DNA from: Treponema sp.
Lineage (GTDB): Bacteria > Spirochaetota > Spirochaetia > Treponematales > Treponemataceae
NCBI GenBank assembly: GCA_016293915.1
Contig: JAEDCY010000015.1
Span: 1-62,377, forward strand
Direction of reading: 5' to 3'
DNA: 62,377 nucleotides
The position numbers and the translations under genes are program-made. The notes below the pieces were generated by a model. The model was not told the origin of the DNA. It ran no database searches and worked only from the letters and a program-made list of their open reading frames with translations. Each line of letters opens with the position of its first letter. Position 1 is the stretch's first letter. Below are positions 9,202 to 16,898 of this stretch, piece by piece.

Positions 9202-10323
9202 ATGTTAAAATCTCTAACAGTAAGTAATTTTAAGGCTTTTGAGAAACCTGTAACTATTGATTTTTCAGCTACAGGAAATTACGAATTTAATCCAGAAGCA
9301 GTAAAAAACAGCATTGTAAAAACATCAATAATGTATGGTAAAAATGCAAGCGGAAAATCTTCTATTGGTCTTGCAATTTTTGATATTGTTTCAAATCTTA
9401 CTGATAATTTTGTAAATCCGCGTGATTATTCAATTTATCAAAATGCACTCCACTTTAAGGACTCAGTTAATTTTGAATATCATTTTGAATTTGACGGGAT
9501 AGAATTAATTTATAAATATCAAAAATTGAATGTCACTACTATAGTTAGGGAAGAATTAATAATTGGTGATAAACTTGTTATTTTTTATGATAAAAATGAC
9601 AAAAATTCCGATTTTATTGTGAATTTGAAAGGTAGCGAAAATTTAAGGAAAAACCTAGCAACACTCCAATTTTCAGCTCTTCGTTGGGTAAAGAATAATA
9701 CAACCTTGGACAATAACAAAGAGAATAAAATTTTTTTACAATTATTTTCTTTTGTAAATAAGATGCTATTTTTTAGATCTTTACAAGATAGAGCATTTAC
9801 AGGTTATAAACCGGCACCTTCTTTAAATATTGTTGAAGAAATTGTAAAAAGAAATAAATTTTCTGATTTACAACTTTTTTTTAAGGAAGCTGGTTTTACG
9901 GATGAATTAATTCATAGTCATCATACCGGTAGAGAAGAATTATTTATAAAATTTAACAATATTATTCTTCCGTTTGAACAAGTATGTTCTACAGGTATGA
10001 GTTCTCTGCTTCTTGTATATTATTGGCTTGAAGATATTAATAATTCAGAACAATGTCCTTCTTTTATTTGTATAGATGAATTTGATGCATTCTATCATTT
10101 TGAACTTGCTTATTTTGTGGTAGAAAAATTGAAAACAAGTAATTGCCAGGTTTTGCTTACAACTCATAATACTTCAATCTTTACAAATGATTTGCTTCGA
10201 CCTGATTGTTATTACATCTGTTCAAAAGAAAAGATTGTAAATGCACACAATGCAACATTAAAAGAATTACGTTATGGTCATAATCTTGAAAAACTCTATC
10301 GTGGTGGCACATTTGGAAAATGA
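9202..10323 (+). CDS. AAA15/ABC-type ATPase of a two-gene defence-like module
   Basis: The 373-residue ATPase has an SMC/RecF-like N-terminus (LKSLTVSNFKAFEKPVTIDF), Walker A YGKNASGKSS at residues 45-54, Walker B FICIDEFDAFYH near residue 289 and an H-loop LLTTHNTS near residue 318. It resembles the COG1106 ATPases found as RloA and as AriA of PARIS. Its stop overlaps the next start (ATGA), so the two proteins are probably made together. A good ribosome site (AGAGGTG) and an internal promoter precede it. The gene is AT-rich compared with hsdM. In PARIS the ATPase holds a TOPRIM nuclease until an anti-restriction protein is sensed; that role here is inference. Confidence 0.82.
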   Translation: MLKSLTVSNFKAFEKPVTIDFSATGNYEFNPEAVKNSIVKTSIMYGKNASGKSSIGLAIFDIVSNLTDNFVNPRDYSIYQNALHFKDSVNFEYHFEFDGIELIYKYQKLNVTTIVREELIIGDKLVIFYDKNDKNSDFIVNLKGSENLRKNLATLQFSALRWVKNNTTLDNNKENKIFLQLFSFVNKMLFFRSLQDRAFTGYKPAPSLNIVEEIVKRNKFSDLQLFFKEAGFTDELIHSHHTGREELFIKFNNIILPFEQVCSTGMSSLLLVYYWLEDINNSEQCPSFICIDEFDAFYHFELAYFVVEKLKTSNCQVLLTTHNTSIFTNDLLRPDCYYICSKEKIVNAHNATLKELRYGHNLEKLYRGGTFGK

Positions 10324-11171
10324 TTCTCTTTATCTTTGAAGGAAAAAACGATGAACCTCGCTTGTATAAAACACTAAAAGAAATATTCCATTTTGAATTA
10401 AATGAAGAAGAAATAATTCATTACTATTGCAATAATATTTTTTCTCTATATGATACATTAAAATCGTATGCAGAAGATGAACTTGATGATTCTGTAGATT
10501 TAGTAAATGTTTTAAAGGAAGATGCTATTACACATCATAAAACAAATACAGAGTTAGAAAGAATCAGATATGCAACCGAAGTTTCTGAAATATTTATGTT
10601 CTTTGATTATGATATTCGTAAACAAGATGAAAAAAATAAACTTTCCATCGAACAACAAAATGCAAAAATACTCGAACTTTTCAATTATTTTGAAAATGGA
10701 AGTATTAATTCAGAACGGAATGGAATAAAACTTTATGTCAATTATCCAATGATTGAATCATATAGATTTTTTAAAAAAGAATTACCTGATGAAGACTTCA
10801 AGAATTATACTTTTGATTTGATGAGTGAAAAAAGTTTTAAACAGCTTGTAAACGAAGAATCATTCTATCAGAATCTTAAGTACCTATGTTTTGATATGAA
10901 AAAATCTGGAGAACTCAAAAACACAGAAGACGAAGGCAGAATCGATATAATAAGACAAAATTGGCTTTATCTTAAAGAACTGAATATTAAAAAAGCACAT
11001 TTTATTTGTGCCGATGATTATTCAATTCCTGAAAATAAAGATACAATTAGTCAGCAAACAATTTTTAATAAACAGATAGAAAAATACGTAACTCCAAATC
11101 ATGAAGTTTCAGTGCTTAATGCATTCCCTCTGTTTTGGTTTGAATATATTGATGAACAAAAAATCAATTAG
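10320..11171 (+). CDS. TOPRIM-like partner protein (RloB / AriB-like)
   Basis: A 283-residue protein translationally coupled to the ATPase through a 4-bp overlap. The N-terminal FIFEGKNDEPRLYKTL has the TOPRIM glutamate (E7), and FMFFDYDIR has the DxD pair (D96, D98), so the metal-binding residues are in place. A conserved SYRFF follows YPMIE near residue 150. The ATPase plus TOPRIM pairing is shared by OLD/Gabija, RloAB and PARIS (AriB, a DUF4435 TOPRIM tRNase). Sequence alone does not decide among these. Its place between hsdS and hsdR suggests a back-up to restriction. Confidence 0.68.
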   Translation: MILFIFEGKNDEPRLYKTLKEIFHFELNEEEIIHYYCNNIFSLYDTLKSYAEDELDDSVDLVNVLKEDAITHHKTNTELERIRYATEVSEIFMFFDYDIRKQDEKNKLSIEQQNAKILELFNYFENGSINSERNGIKLYVNYPMIESYRFFKKELPDEDFKNYTFDLMSEKSFKQLVNEESFYQNLKYLCFDMKKSGELKNTEDEGRIDIIRQNWLYLKELNIKKAHFICADDYSIPENKDTISQQTIFNKQIEKYVTPNHEVSVLNAFPLFWFEYIDEQKIN

Positions 11172-11173
11172 CA

Positions 11174-11211
11174 GAAAATAAGGGAAATTAGGGGAATATT
11201 TCCCCTAATTT
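11174..11211. repeat. Left direct repeat of the fic cassette; also a terminator-like hairpin
   Basis: This 37-bp stretch matches 12528-12564 at 34 of 37 positions and flanks fic in direct orientation. It holds a perfect hairpin AAATTAGGGGAA / TTCCCCTAATTT with a TAT loop, followed by T-rich sequence, and so could end transcription after the TOPRIM gene. The hairpin lies 3 bp after that gene's stop. Confidence 0.8.
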
Positions 11212-11236
11212 TATTGCTTAAAAATATATCCCGTGT

Positions 11237-11255
11237 TATCATATATAATATGATA
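11237..11255. promoter_or_regulatory. fic promoter and start-codon palindrome
   Basis: TATCATAT-ATA-ATATGATA is a perfect 19-bp palindrome. Its left arm is an extended -10 box (GTGTTATCAT) and its right arm contains the fic ATG (11250). The -10 hexamer TATCAT ends 7 bp before the ATG, so the mRNA should be leaderless. The palindrome is also a possible operator site. Confidence 0.5.
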
Positions 11256-12545
11256 GAAGAAAGCCCAAAAGTATCTGGTCTCCCTTTACTTGAACTTATA
11301 CTAAGCAAAGATTATTCATCTGAAATTTCAAAAATGAATGATGAATATTATTATTGGGATAAAGTAAAGTACAATACTCCCAAAGGTATCAAGAAAGAAG
11401 ATTTCTGGGCTCTTGTAAAGTATTCTAGAACTGCTAATAGCAAGACTTACAGTTTTAATACATGTACATTTTCTCTTTTTCTGACAAATAAAATGCAGGA
11501 ATATCTTCATAATTTTGACATGAATTTTGGAGGTACAATTGCATCATCAGATATTCTTTTAGATAAAAACAAACAATACTATCTTTTAAGTTCCATAATG
11601 GAAGAAGCTATTGCATCTAGTCAAATGGAAGGTGCTTCAACCACAAGAAAAGTTGCAAAGGAAATGCTACGAAAGCAAGCTAAACCTAAAGATAAAAGTC
11701 AGCAGATGATTCTGAATAATTACAATACAATTAGATATCTTTCAGAACACAAGAACGATAATTTGTCACCTGAACTTTTACTTACAATTCATAAACAGAT
11801 TACAGAGAAAACTCTAGATAATCCTAAGGATGAAGGGCAATTTAGAAGCGATAATAATATTTATGTCGTAAATGGGATAACAGGTGAAGTAGCTCATGAA
11901 CCACCATCATTTAGGCAGATAAAAAAGGTTGTTCAGCAATTATGTAGATTTATAAACGAAGATAAAGAGTTCATTCATCCAATTATTAAAGCTATTATTC
12001 TTCATTTTATGATTTCATATTTACACCCTTTTGTAGATGGAAATGGGAGAACTGCTCGCTCACTATTTTATTGGTATATGCTTAAAAAAGGATATTGGCT
12101 AACTGAATATCTTTCTATTTCAAGAATTATTTATAAATCAAAAACTCAATATGAAAAAGCCTTTTTATATACCGAACATGATGATTTTGATTTAGGCTAT
12201 TTTGTTAATTATAATTTAAAAGTTTTGAATCAAGCTTTTGAAGAATTAAATAACTATCTTGAAAGAAAAGCAAAAGAAAATGCTGCATTATTGGAAAATA
12301 GAATTCCAGGCTTAAATGAACGCCAGATTCAAATAGTTAAACTTTGTTTTGAAAAACCATCTTCAATGTTTACGAGCAAAGATTTGGAAACAAGATTTAA
12401 TGTTTCTGTAAAAACAATTCGTTCTGATTTGGAGGGTTTAGTTTCTGTAGGTTTAATGGAAACTGTTCCTTTGAATAAAAGGCTTACTGGGTATACGCGA
12501 AGTAAAAACTTTGAAATACGTTTAGAGGAAATTAAGGGAAATTAG
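11250..12545 (+). CDS. Fic family AMP-transferase with inhibitory helix and winged helix
   Basis: The protein has 431 residues from the ATG at 11250; a TTG 36 nt upstream is possible but has no ribosome site. It carries an N-terminal Fic_N domain, the class II inhibitory motif SSQMEG (residues 123-128, inhibitory Glu127), the active loop HPFVDGNGRTAR starting at His259, and a C-terminal winged helix (SKDLETRFNVSVKTIRSDLEGL). All catalytic residues are present. The type is regulator-like and self-inhibited; targets are unknown. It is framed by 37-bp direct repeats and has its own leaderless promoter, so it looks like an inserted cassette in the RM operon. Confidence 0.9.
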   Translation: MIEESPKVSGLPLLELILSKDYSSEISKMNDEYYYWDKVKYNTPKGIKKEDFWALVKYSRTANSKTYSFNTCTFSLFLTNKMQEYLHNFDMNFGGTIASSDILLDKNKQYYLLSSIMEEAIASSQMEGASTTRKVAKEMLRKQAKPKDKSQQMILNNYNTIRYLSEHKNDNLSPELLLTIHKQITEKTLDNPKDEGQFRSDNNIYVVNGITGEVAHEPPSFRQIKKVVQQLCRFINEDKEFIHPIIKAIILHFMISYLHPFVDGNGRTARSLFYWYMLKKGYWLTEYLSISRIIYKSKTQYEKAFLYTEHDDFDLGYFVNYNLKVLNQAFEELNNYLERKAKENAALLENRIPGLNERQIQIVKLCFEKPSSMFTSKDLETRFNVSVKTIRSDLEGLVSVGLMETVPLNKRLTGYTRSKNFEIRLEEIKGN

Positions 12546-12564
12546 TGGAAAATTTCCCCTAATT
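12528..12564. repeat. Right direct repeat of the fic cassette
   Basis: It matches 11174-11210 at 34 of 37 positions. It overlaps the last codons and the stop of fic (EEIKGN*), so the repeat supplies the end of that gene. Its hairpin has one mismatch (GTGG against CCCC) and no T-tract, so it is probably not a terminator. hsdR begins 15 bp later. Confidence 0.8.
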
Positions 12565-12579
12565 AAACGGAGAATCATT

Positions 12580-15057
12580 ATGAACGAAAGCGACACAAGG
12601 CTTAAGAAAATAGATCCTGCTCTTCATGCTGCCGGTTGGGGCGTTGTTGAGGATAGTGATATCTTTACCGAACAGCGGGCTTATATTGTGTCGCCTGGTC
12701 GTATTGTTACAAAGGCAAAAAGAAATCCGGATAAAATAGATTATCTTCTTACATATAAAGGCGTAAAGATTGGAATTGTAGAAGCCAAGAAAGATGAACT
12801 TGATGTTAGCGCCGGAGTTGAACAGGCTAAGAAATATGCAAAAGCCATGAATATTCGCTGGACTTATTCTACAAACGGCGACAAAATCTGGGCTATTGAT
12901 ATGCAGGCAAAAACAGGTGATTTTACAGAAGGCTTTGTAGATAAGTTTCCGACACCTGATGAACTCTGGGCAATGACCTTTCCGGAGAAAAACGATTGGC
13001 GCGATAAATTTAATCTTGAACCTTTCAACCGAGATGGTGGAAAGCAGCCTCGCTACTATCAGGAAAATGCAGTTAATGCTGTGCTGGATGCCATAAGCCG
13101 CAAGGTTGACCGTATTCTTTTAACGCTTGCAACCGGTACCGGAAAAACATATATAGCCTTCCAGATTTGCTGGAAGCTTATGCAGACTCGCTGGAACATT
13201 GCAGAAAACGGTAGGCTTCCGCGCATCCTCTTTTTGGCAGATAGAAATATTCTTGCAAATCAGGCTTTTAATGCTTTTAATGCTTTTGATCAGAATGCAC
13301 TTGCCCGGATTACTCCAAAAGAAATCCGCAAAAACGGCGGAAAAGTCCCGATGGGAGCAAGTATTTATTTTACGATTTTCCAGACTTTGCTTTGTGGTAC
13401 GGAAGATACTCCTTCGGAAGAGATGCTGAAACAAGTTCAGCATGACAATGGTGTGGACGAATACTACAAACAATACCCGCAGGATTTCTTTGATTTTATC
13501 ATCATAGACGAATGTCACCGCGGTGGTGCAAATGATGAAAGTGAATGGCGTAAGTTGATGGAATACTTCCAGCCGGCTTATCAGCTTGGTCTTACTGCAA
13601 CTCCACGCCGAACTATAAATGGAGACACTTACAAATATTTTGGTGAGCCGGTTTATCAGTATTCGCTTAAGCAGGGAATTGAAGACGGATATCTTACTCC
13701 TTACCGAGTTAAGAGCTGTACAAATCAGATTATTGATGAATATGTTTATGATGAAGATGATAAAATCATTCAGGGCGAAGAGCTGTTAGAAAAAGACAAA
13801 ACTTACACTGAAGCAGATTTCTATCATGGCAAAATCAAAATCCGCCAGCGTGATGAACTTCGTGTTGCTGAATTCTTAGAAAGTGCAAATCCTGATGAAA
13901 AGGCGATTGTCTTCTGTGCAACCCAGAATCATGCAATGCAGATTCGCGATATGATAAACTCGCAGGCAAAACGTGGTGTAAATTACTGTGTTCGTGTAAC
14001 TGCGGATGACGGCACGGAAGGTGAGGAGCAGCTTAAAAAATTTCAGGATAACGAAAAGACAATTCCAACAATCCTTACTACTTCGCAAAAGCTTTCTACC
14101 GGTGTTGATGCTCAGAATGTCCGCAATATTGTTTTGATGAGACCAGTTCCGAACATGATTGAATTCAAGCAGATTATTGGCCGTGGAACCCGTCTCTTTG
14201 ATGATAAATACTATTTCACAATTTACGACTTTGTAGGCGCATATAAAGAATTCTATGATGAAGAATGGGATAATCCGAATCCGGTTTGTCCTTACTGCGG
14301 TAAATATCCTTGTGAATGTGATAAGCATGAAAAATGTCCGGTTTGTGGTAAGTGGCCGTGCATTTGTAAAAAGCCACATCATAAGTGTCCTGTATGTGGG
14401 CAGTATCCTTGTATCTGTCCGCCAAAAGCTTGCCCAATCTGTGGAAATCTTCCTTGTACCTGTCCAAAAGACCTTATTGAGATTGAATTGGGCGATGGTC
14501 GAAAGGTTGCTGTAAAAAATGGGTTTGACTGGGAAGAACGAATTATGTATGACGGCAAACTCATTACAATCAAAGAGTTTGTTGATGTTCTTGTAAATAA
14601 TCAAACCCTTCCTAAGTTCTTTAAGAATGACGAAGACTTACGTAAGCAATGGCAGAACCCGGAAACAAGAGCCGCTTTGCTGGAACAGATGGAACACGAA
14701 GGCTTCCCTCTGGAAAAGCTTACAAAAGTTCAGGAATTCTTAAACATGGAAAAATGCGACTTGCTTGATGTTCTGGAATATCTTGCTTATAACACAAGCC
14801 CACTTGAACGCCAGCGTCGCGTAGAAATTGTTCGCCCAGAAATTGTAGCTGCTTTAAGTGTCGAACAAAGCGATTTTGTAAACTTTGTTTTAGAGCAATA
14901 CGTAGAGCAGGGTTACACAGAACTTTCGCTGGAAAATCTGCCTGAACTTATTAAGCTTAAGTATGGAACAATCAATGATGCAAAAAATGTTCTTGGTCCA
15001 TTAGGTGAAATCAGCAAAGTATTTATTGATTTCCAGAAAGATTTATATGCGGCATAA
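12580..15057 (+). CDS. hsdR: Type I restriction-modification system, endonuclease/translocase subunit R
   Basis: The 825-residue HsdR has a PD-(D/E)XK nuclease (D54 in KIDYLL, E68 and K70 in VEAKK), Walker A ATGTGKTY near residue 185, DECH near 309, TATPRR near 337 and the helicase motif IIGRGTRLFDD. Ribosome site GGAG precedes the ATG. Two oddities are visible. Residues of about 281-289 (EMLKQVQHD) come from a dispersed palindromic repeat. Residues 568-631 hold four tandem CPxCGxxPCxC units not seen in ordinary HsdR. The protein should translocate DNA and cut unmodified DNA together with HsdM and HsdS. Confidence 0.94.
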   Translation: MNESDTRLKKIDPALHAAGWGVVEDSDIFTEQRAYIVSPGRIVTKAKRNPDKIDYLLTYKGVKIGIVEAKKDELDVSAGVEQAKKYAKAMNIRWTYSTNGDKIWAIDMQAKTGDFTEGFVDKFPTPDELWAMTFPEKNDWRDKFNLEPFNRDGGKQPRYYQENAVNAVLDAISRKVDRILLTLATGTGKTYIAFQICWKLMQTRWNIAENGRLPRILFLADRNILANQAFNAFNAFDQNALARITPKEIRKNGGKVPMGASIYFTIFQTLLCGTEDTPSEEMLKQVQHDNGVDEYYKQYPQDFFDFIIIDECHRGGANDESEWRKLMEYFQPAYQLGLTATPRRTINGDTYKYFGEPVYQYSLKQGIEDGYLTPYRVKSCTNQIIDEYVYDEDDKIIQGEELLEKDKTYTEADFYHGKIKIRQRDELRVAEFLESANPDEKAIVFCATQNHAMQIRDMINSQAKRGVNYCVRVTADDGTEGEEQLKKFQDNEKTIPTILTTSQKLSTGVDAQNVRNIVLMRPVPNMIEFKQIIGRGTRLFDDKYYFTIYDFVGAYKEFYDEEWDNPNPVCPYCGKYPCECDKHEKCPVCGKWPCICKKPHHKCPVCGQYPCICPPKACPICGNLPCTCPKDLIEIELGDGRKVAVKNGFDWEERIMYDGKLITIKEFVDVLVNNQTLPKFFKNDEDLRKQWQNPETRAALLEQMEHEGFPLEKLTKVQEFLNMEKCDLLDVLEYLAYNTSPLERQRRVEIVRPEIVAALSVEQSDFVNFVLEQYVEQGYTELSLENLPELIKLKYGTINDAKNVLGPLGEISKVFIDFQKDLYAA
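13422..13446. repeat. Dispersed palindrome inserted in frame in hsdR
   Basis: The 25-bp copy is identical to those at 2608-2632 and 26158-26182 (core CTGAAACAAGTTCAG). It lies between Walker A and the DECH box and encodes part of EMLKQVQHDNG without disturbing the reading frame. Confidence 0.9.
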
Positions 15058-15084
15058 CCGACAAATTTGACATTTATGTCATAA

Positions 15085-15228
15085 TTCACTATTCTACAAA
15101 TCGAGGACAGTTACTGCTGTGGCAGAATTGATCTTCGCTTTATTTTGCCCGGTGAGGGTTACACAAAAGGGCTGGCTGAGGCCTTACACATCTTACAAGA
15201 CTTGATCCAAGGAGGACAGGTACTATGA
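15085..15228 (+). pseudogene. Possible C-terminal gene remnant (47 codons, no start codon)
   Basis: After a TAA at 15082, one frame stays open and reads like protein: a segment with YCCGRIDLRFILPGEGYTKG and then LAEALHILQDLIQGG, ending in TGA at 15226-15228. No ATG or GTG begins it. The pattern loosely recalls the C-terminus of PLP-dependent aminotransferases, but this is uncertain. The rest of the 15058-15391 interval is repeat sequence and AT-rich spacer. Confidence 0.35.
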
Positions 15229-15279
15229 CTCATCACACTTAAAAATCAATTACAGAATTCTTATATTTATTTTGCCACT

Positions 15280-15370
15280 ATGGGGGCGTTGCGGGGCTCT
15301 CCCCGCAGAGAGGGTAGCGAAAGAACGCGAAGCGGGCTGAAGCGAGGGGGAGACTTCCCCCTTCTCCTAA
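15280..15370. repeat. Dispersed GC-rich repeat upstream of coaX
   Basis: This is a direct copy of the family at 5019-5106, with GAGAGGGTAGCGAAAGA and GCGGGCTGAAGCGAGGG both present. The outer ends GGGGGCG and CTCCCCG can fold back. It stands in intergenic DNA between hsdR and coaX. Confidence 0.88.
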
Positions 15371-15391
15371 TGACAAAATTCGGAGGTGTAT

Positions 15392-16159
15392 ATGATTTTA
15401 ACAATTGATGTTGGAAATACTTCTACGGCTTGCGGGCTTTTTGATGGCGAGGAATGCGTGTTGCGCTTCCGTCGGTCGACAAATATTAATTCGAGCTCGG
15501 ATGAAATCGGTGTTTTTCTGCGTTCGGTTTTGCGCGAGAACGGCTTTGACTGGAAGCAGATTGAGAAGATAGGCTGCTGCTCTGTTGTGCCGGCGATTAA
15601 TCATTCGCTGAGTCGGGCCTGTGCAAAATATCTGGATCGCGAACCGCTCTTTATTCAGGCTGGAATTAAGACCGGCCTTAAGCTGCGTTACTCGAACCCT
15701 AAGGAAATTGGTGCGGATTTGATTGCAGCTGCCATGGGTGCGGTTGATCTTTACGCTGGAAAAAATCTTATCATTATTGATATGGGCACAGCGATTACGG
15801 CGGAGCTTGTCTCGAAGGATAAGGAATTTCTTGGTGGCGTGATTATGCCTGGTATGAAGATTTCTGTGGATGCTCTTGCGGGCGGAACTGCAAAGCTGAC
15901 CTCGGTTGAAATCATGAAGCCGGAGCATGTTTACGGTCTTTCAACTACCGAAGCAATTCAGGCGGGTCTTTACTATGGAACTGCAGGTGCCTTAAAAGAA
16001 TTCTGTTATCAATTCAAAAAGAATGTCTTCCATGGTGAGGACACAATGATTATCGGAACCGGCGGTTTTGCAAGAACTTTTGAAGAATATAAATTGTTCG
16101 ATGAAATTATTCCGGGCCTGGTACTTTCCGGCGTAAAAGTTGCGCTGGATCTAAATTAG
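15392..16159 (+). CDS. coaX: Type III pantothenate kinase
   Basis: A 255-residue CoaX with the ASKHA start MILTIDVGNTSTACGLFDG, IGADLIAAAMGA near residue 108, LIIIDMGTAITAELV near 130 and GGVIMPGMKISVDAL near 150. It phosphorylates pantothenate, the first step of CoA synthesis, in the cytoplasm. ATG at 15392 follows GGAGG by 5 nt; the GTG 6 nt upstream overlaps the ribosome site and is less likely. The ECF S-component gene downstream may supply its substrate. Confidence 0.93.
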   Translation: MILTIDVGNTSTACGLFDGEECVLRFRRSTNINSSSDEIGVFLRSVLRENGFDWKQIEKIGCCSVVPAINHSLSRACAKYLDREPLFIQAGIKTGLKLRYSNPKEIGADLIAAAMGAVDLYAGKNLIIIDMGTAITAELVSKDKEFLGGVIMPGMKISVDALAGGTAKLTSVEIMKPEHVYGLSTTEAIQAGLYYGTAGALKEFCYQFKKNVFHGEDTMIIGTGGFARTFEEYKLFDEIIPGLVLSGVKVALDLN

Positions 16160-16163
16160 CAAA

Positions 16164-16262
16164 ACGGTGGTTGAGTGCCCGCGAAGTCGGGCGTATCGAA
16201 ACCACCATTACAAGAATCGCACGGTGGTTTCGATACGATGCTGCGCATCACTCAACCACCGT
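16164..16262. repeat. Inverted pair of GGTTGAGT / TATCGAAACCACC repeats
   Basis: Two head-to-head copies fill the whole gap between coaX and the ECF gene. The first reads CGGTGGTTGAGTG...GTATCGAAACCACC; the second is its reverse complement with a different loop. Further copies are at 30972, 36744, 48619, 52221 and 55961. Transcribed, the block would form long hairpins and may uncouple the two genes. Confidence 0.9.
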
Positions 16263-16280
16263 GGTAAAAGGAGATTTAAA

Positions 16281-16895
16281 ATGACAAACACAAACTCAAC
16301 ACTTTCACTCAATAAAAAACTCACTCTTACAGGTGCTTTAAGCGCACTCGTAATCGTACTTGGAATTACAAAGCTTGGCTTTATCACTCTTGGTGCTGCT
16401 ATATCAATCACAATTCTTCACATTCCTGTAATTTTGATTTGTATGCTTGCAGGTCTTCCTGAGGGGCTTTTTGTTGGTCTCGTTTTCGGTTCCCTTTCTT
16501 TGATTCAGGCTGCAATGAGCCCAACTGGTGCTCTTGATCCTTTCTTTGTAAATCCTTTGATTTCTGTTCTTCCACGTATGCTGATTGCTGTAATTGCCTG
16601 GGGTCTTTGGAAAGCTTTGAATCTTATTCCTCATATGCCAAAAACTGTAGCTGCTGGAATCACTGGTTTTATTACAACTGTATGCCACACTCTGCTTGTA
16701 CTTGGAAGCCTCTATGTTTTCAAGGCTGCTGATGTAAAAGCTGCTCTCGGCGGAATGGGATATTTTGCTTTGGTTGGTGCCTGTGGCTTTAATGCGGTTC
16801 TCGAAGCTCTTGCTGCTACAATAATCTGTGCTGCTGTTTTTGCCGGACTTTTTGTTGCAGGTAAAAAGCACTCAAAGCTTTCTGAAGAAAAATAA
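16281..16895 (+). CDS. ECF transporter S component, possibly for pantothenate
   Basis: A 204-residue integral membrane protein with about six hydrophobic segments, starting ALSALVIVLGITKLGFITLG and including the S-component-like LHIPVILICMLAGLPEGLFVGLVFG. S components bind a vitamin and work with the EcfAA'T energising module, which is not in this window. The ATG follows AAAGGAG. The neighbour coaX makes pantothenate (PanT-like) the best guess for the substrate; the sequence alone does not prove it. Confidence 0.8.
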   Translation: MTNTNSTLSLNKKLTLTGALSALVIVLGITKLGFITLGAAISITILHIPVILICMLAGLPEGLFVGLVFGSLSLIQAAMSPTGALDPFFVNPLISVLPRMLIAVIAWGLWKALNLIPHMPKTVAAGITGFITTVCHTLLVLGSLYVFKAADVKAALGGMGYFALVGACGFNAVLEALAATIICAAVFAGLFVAGKKHSKLSEEK

Positions 16896-16898
16896 AAT

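Noticed and set aside
13876..14604. Minus-strand 242-codon open frame in hsdR
   Set aside because: It is the antisense of the Cys-rich and helicase parts of HsdR; composition follows the sense codons and there is no start signal.
15085..15228. TPP-type riboswitch upstream of coaX
   Set aside because: GGCTGAGG and TTGATCC recall the TPP consensus, but the conserved core order is not met and the stretch reads better as protein.
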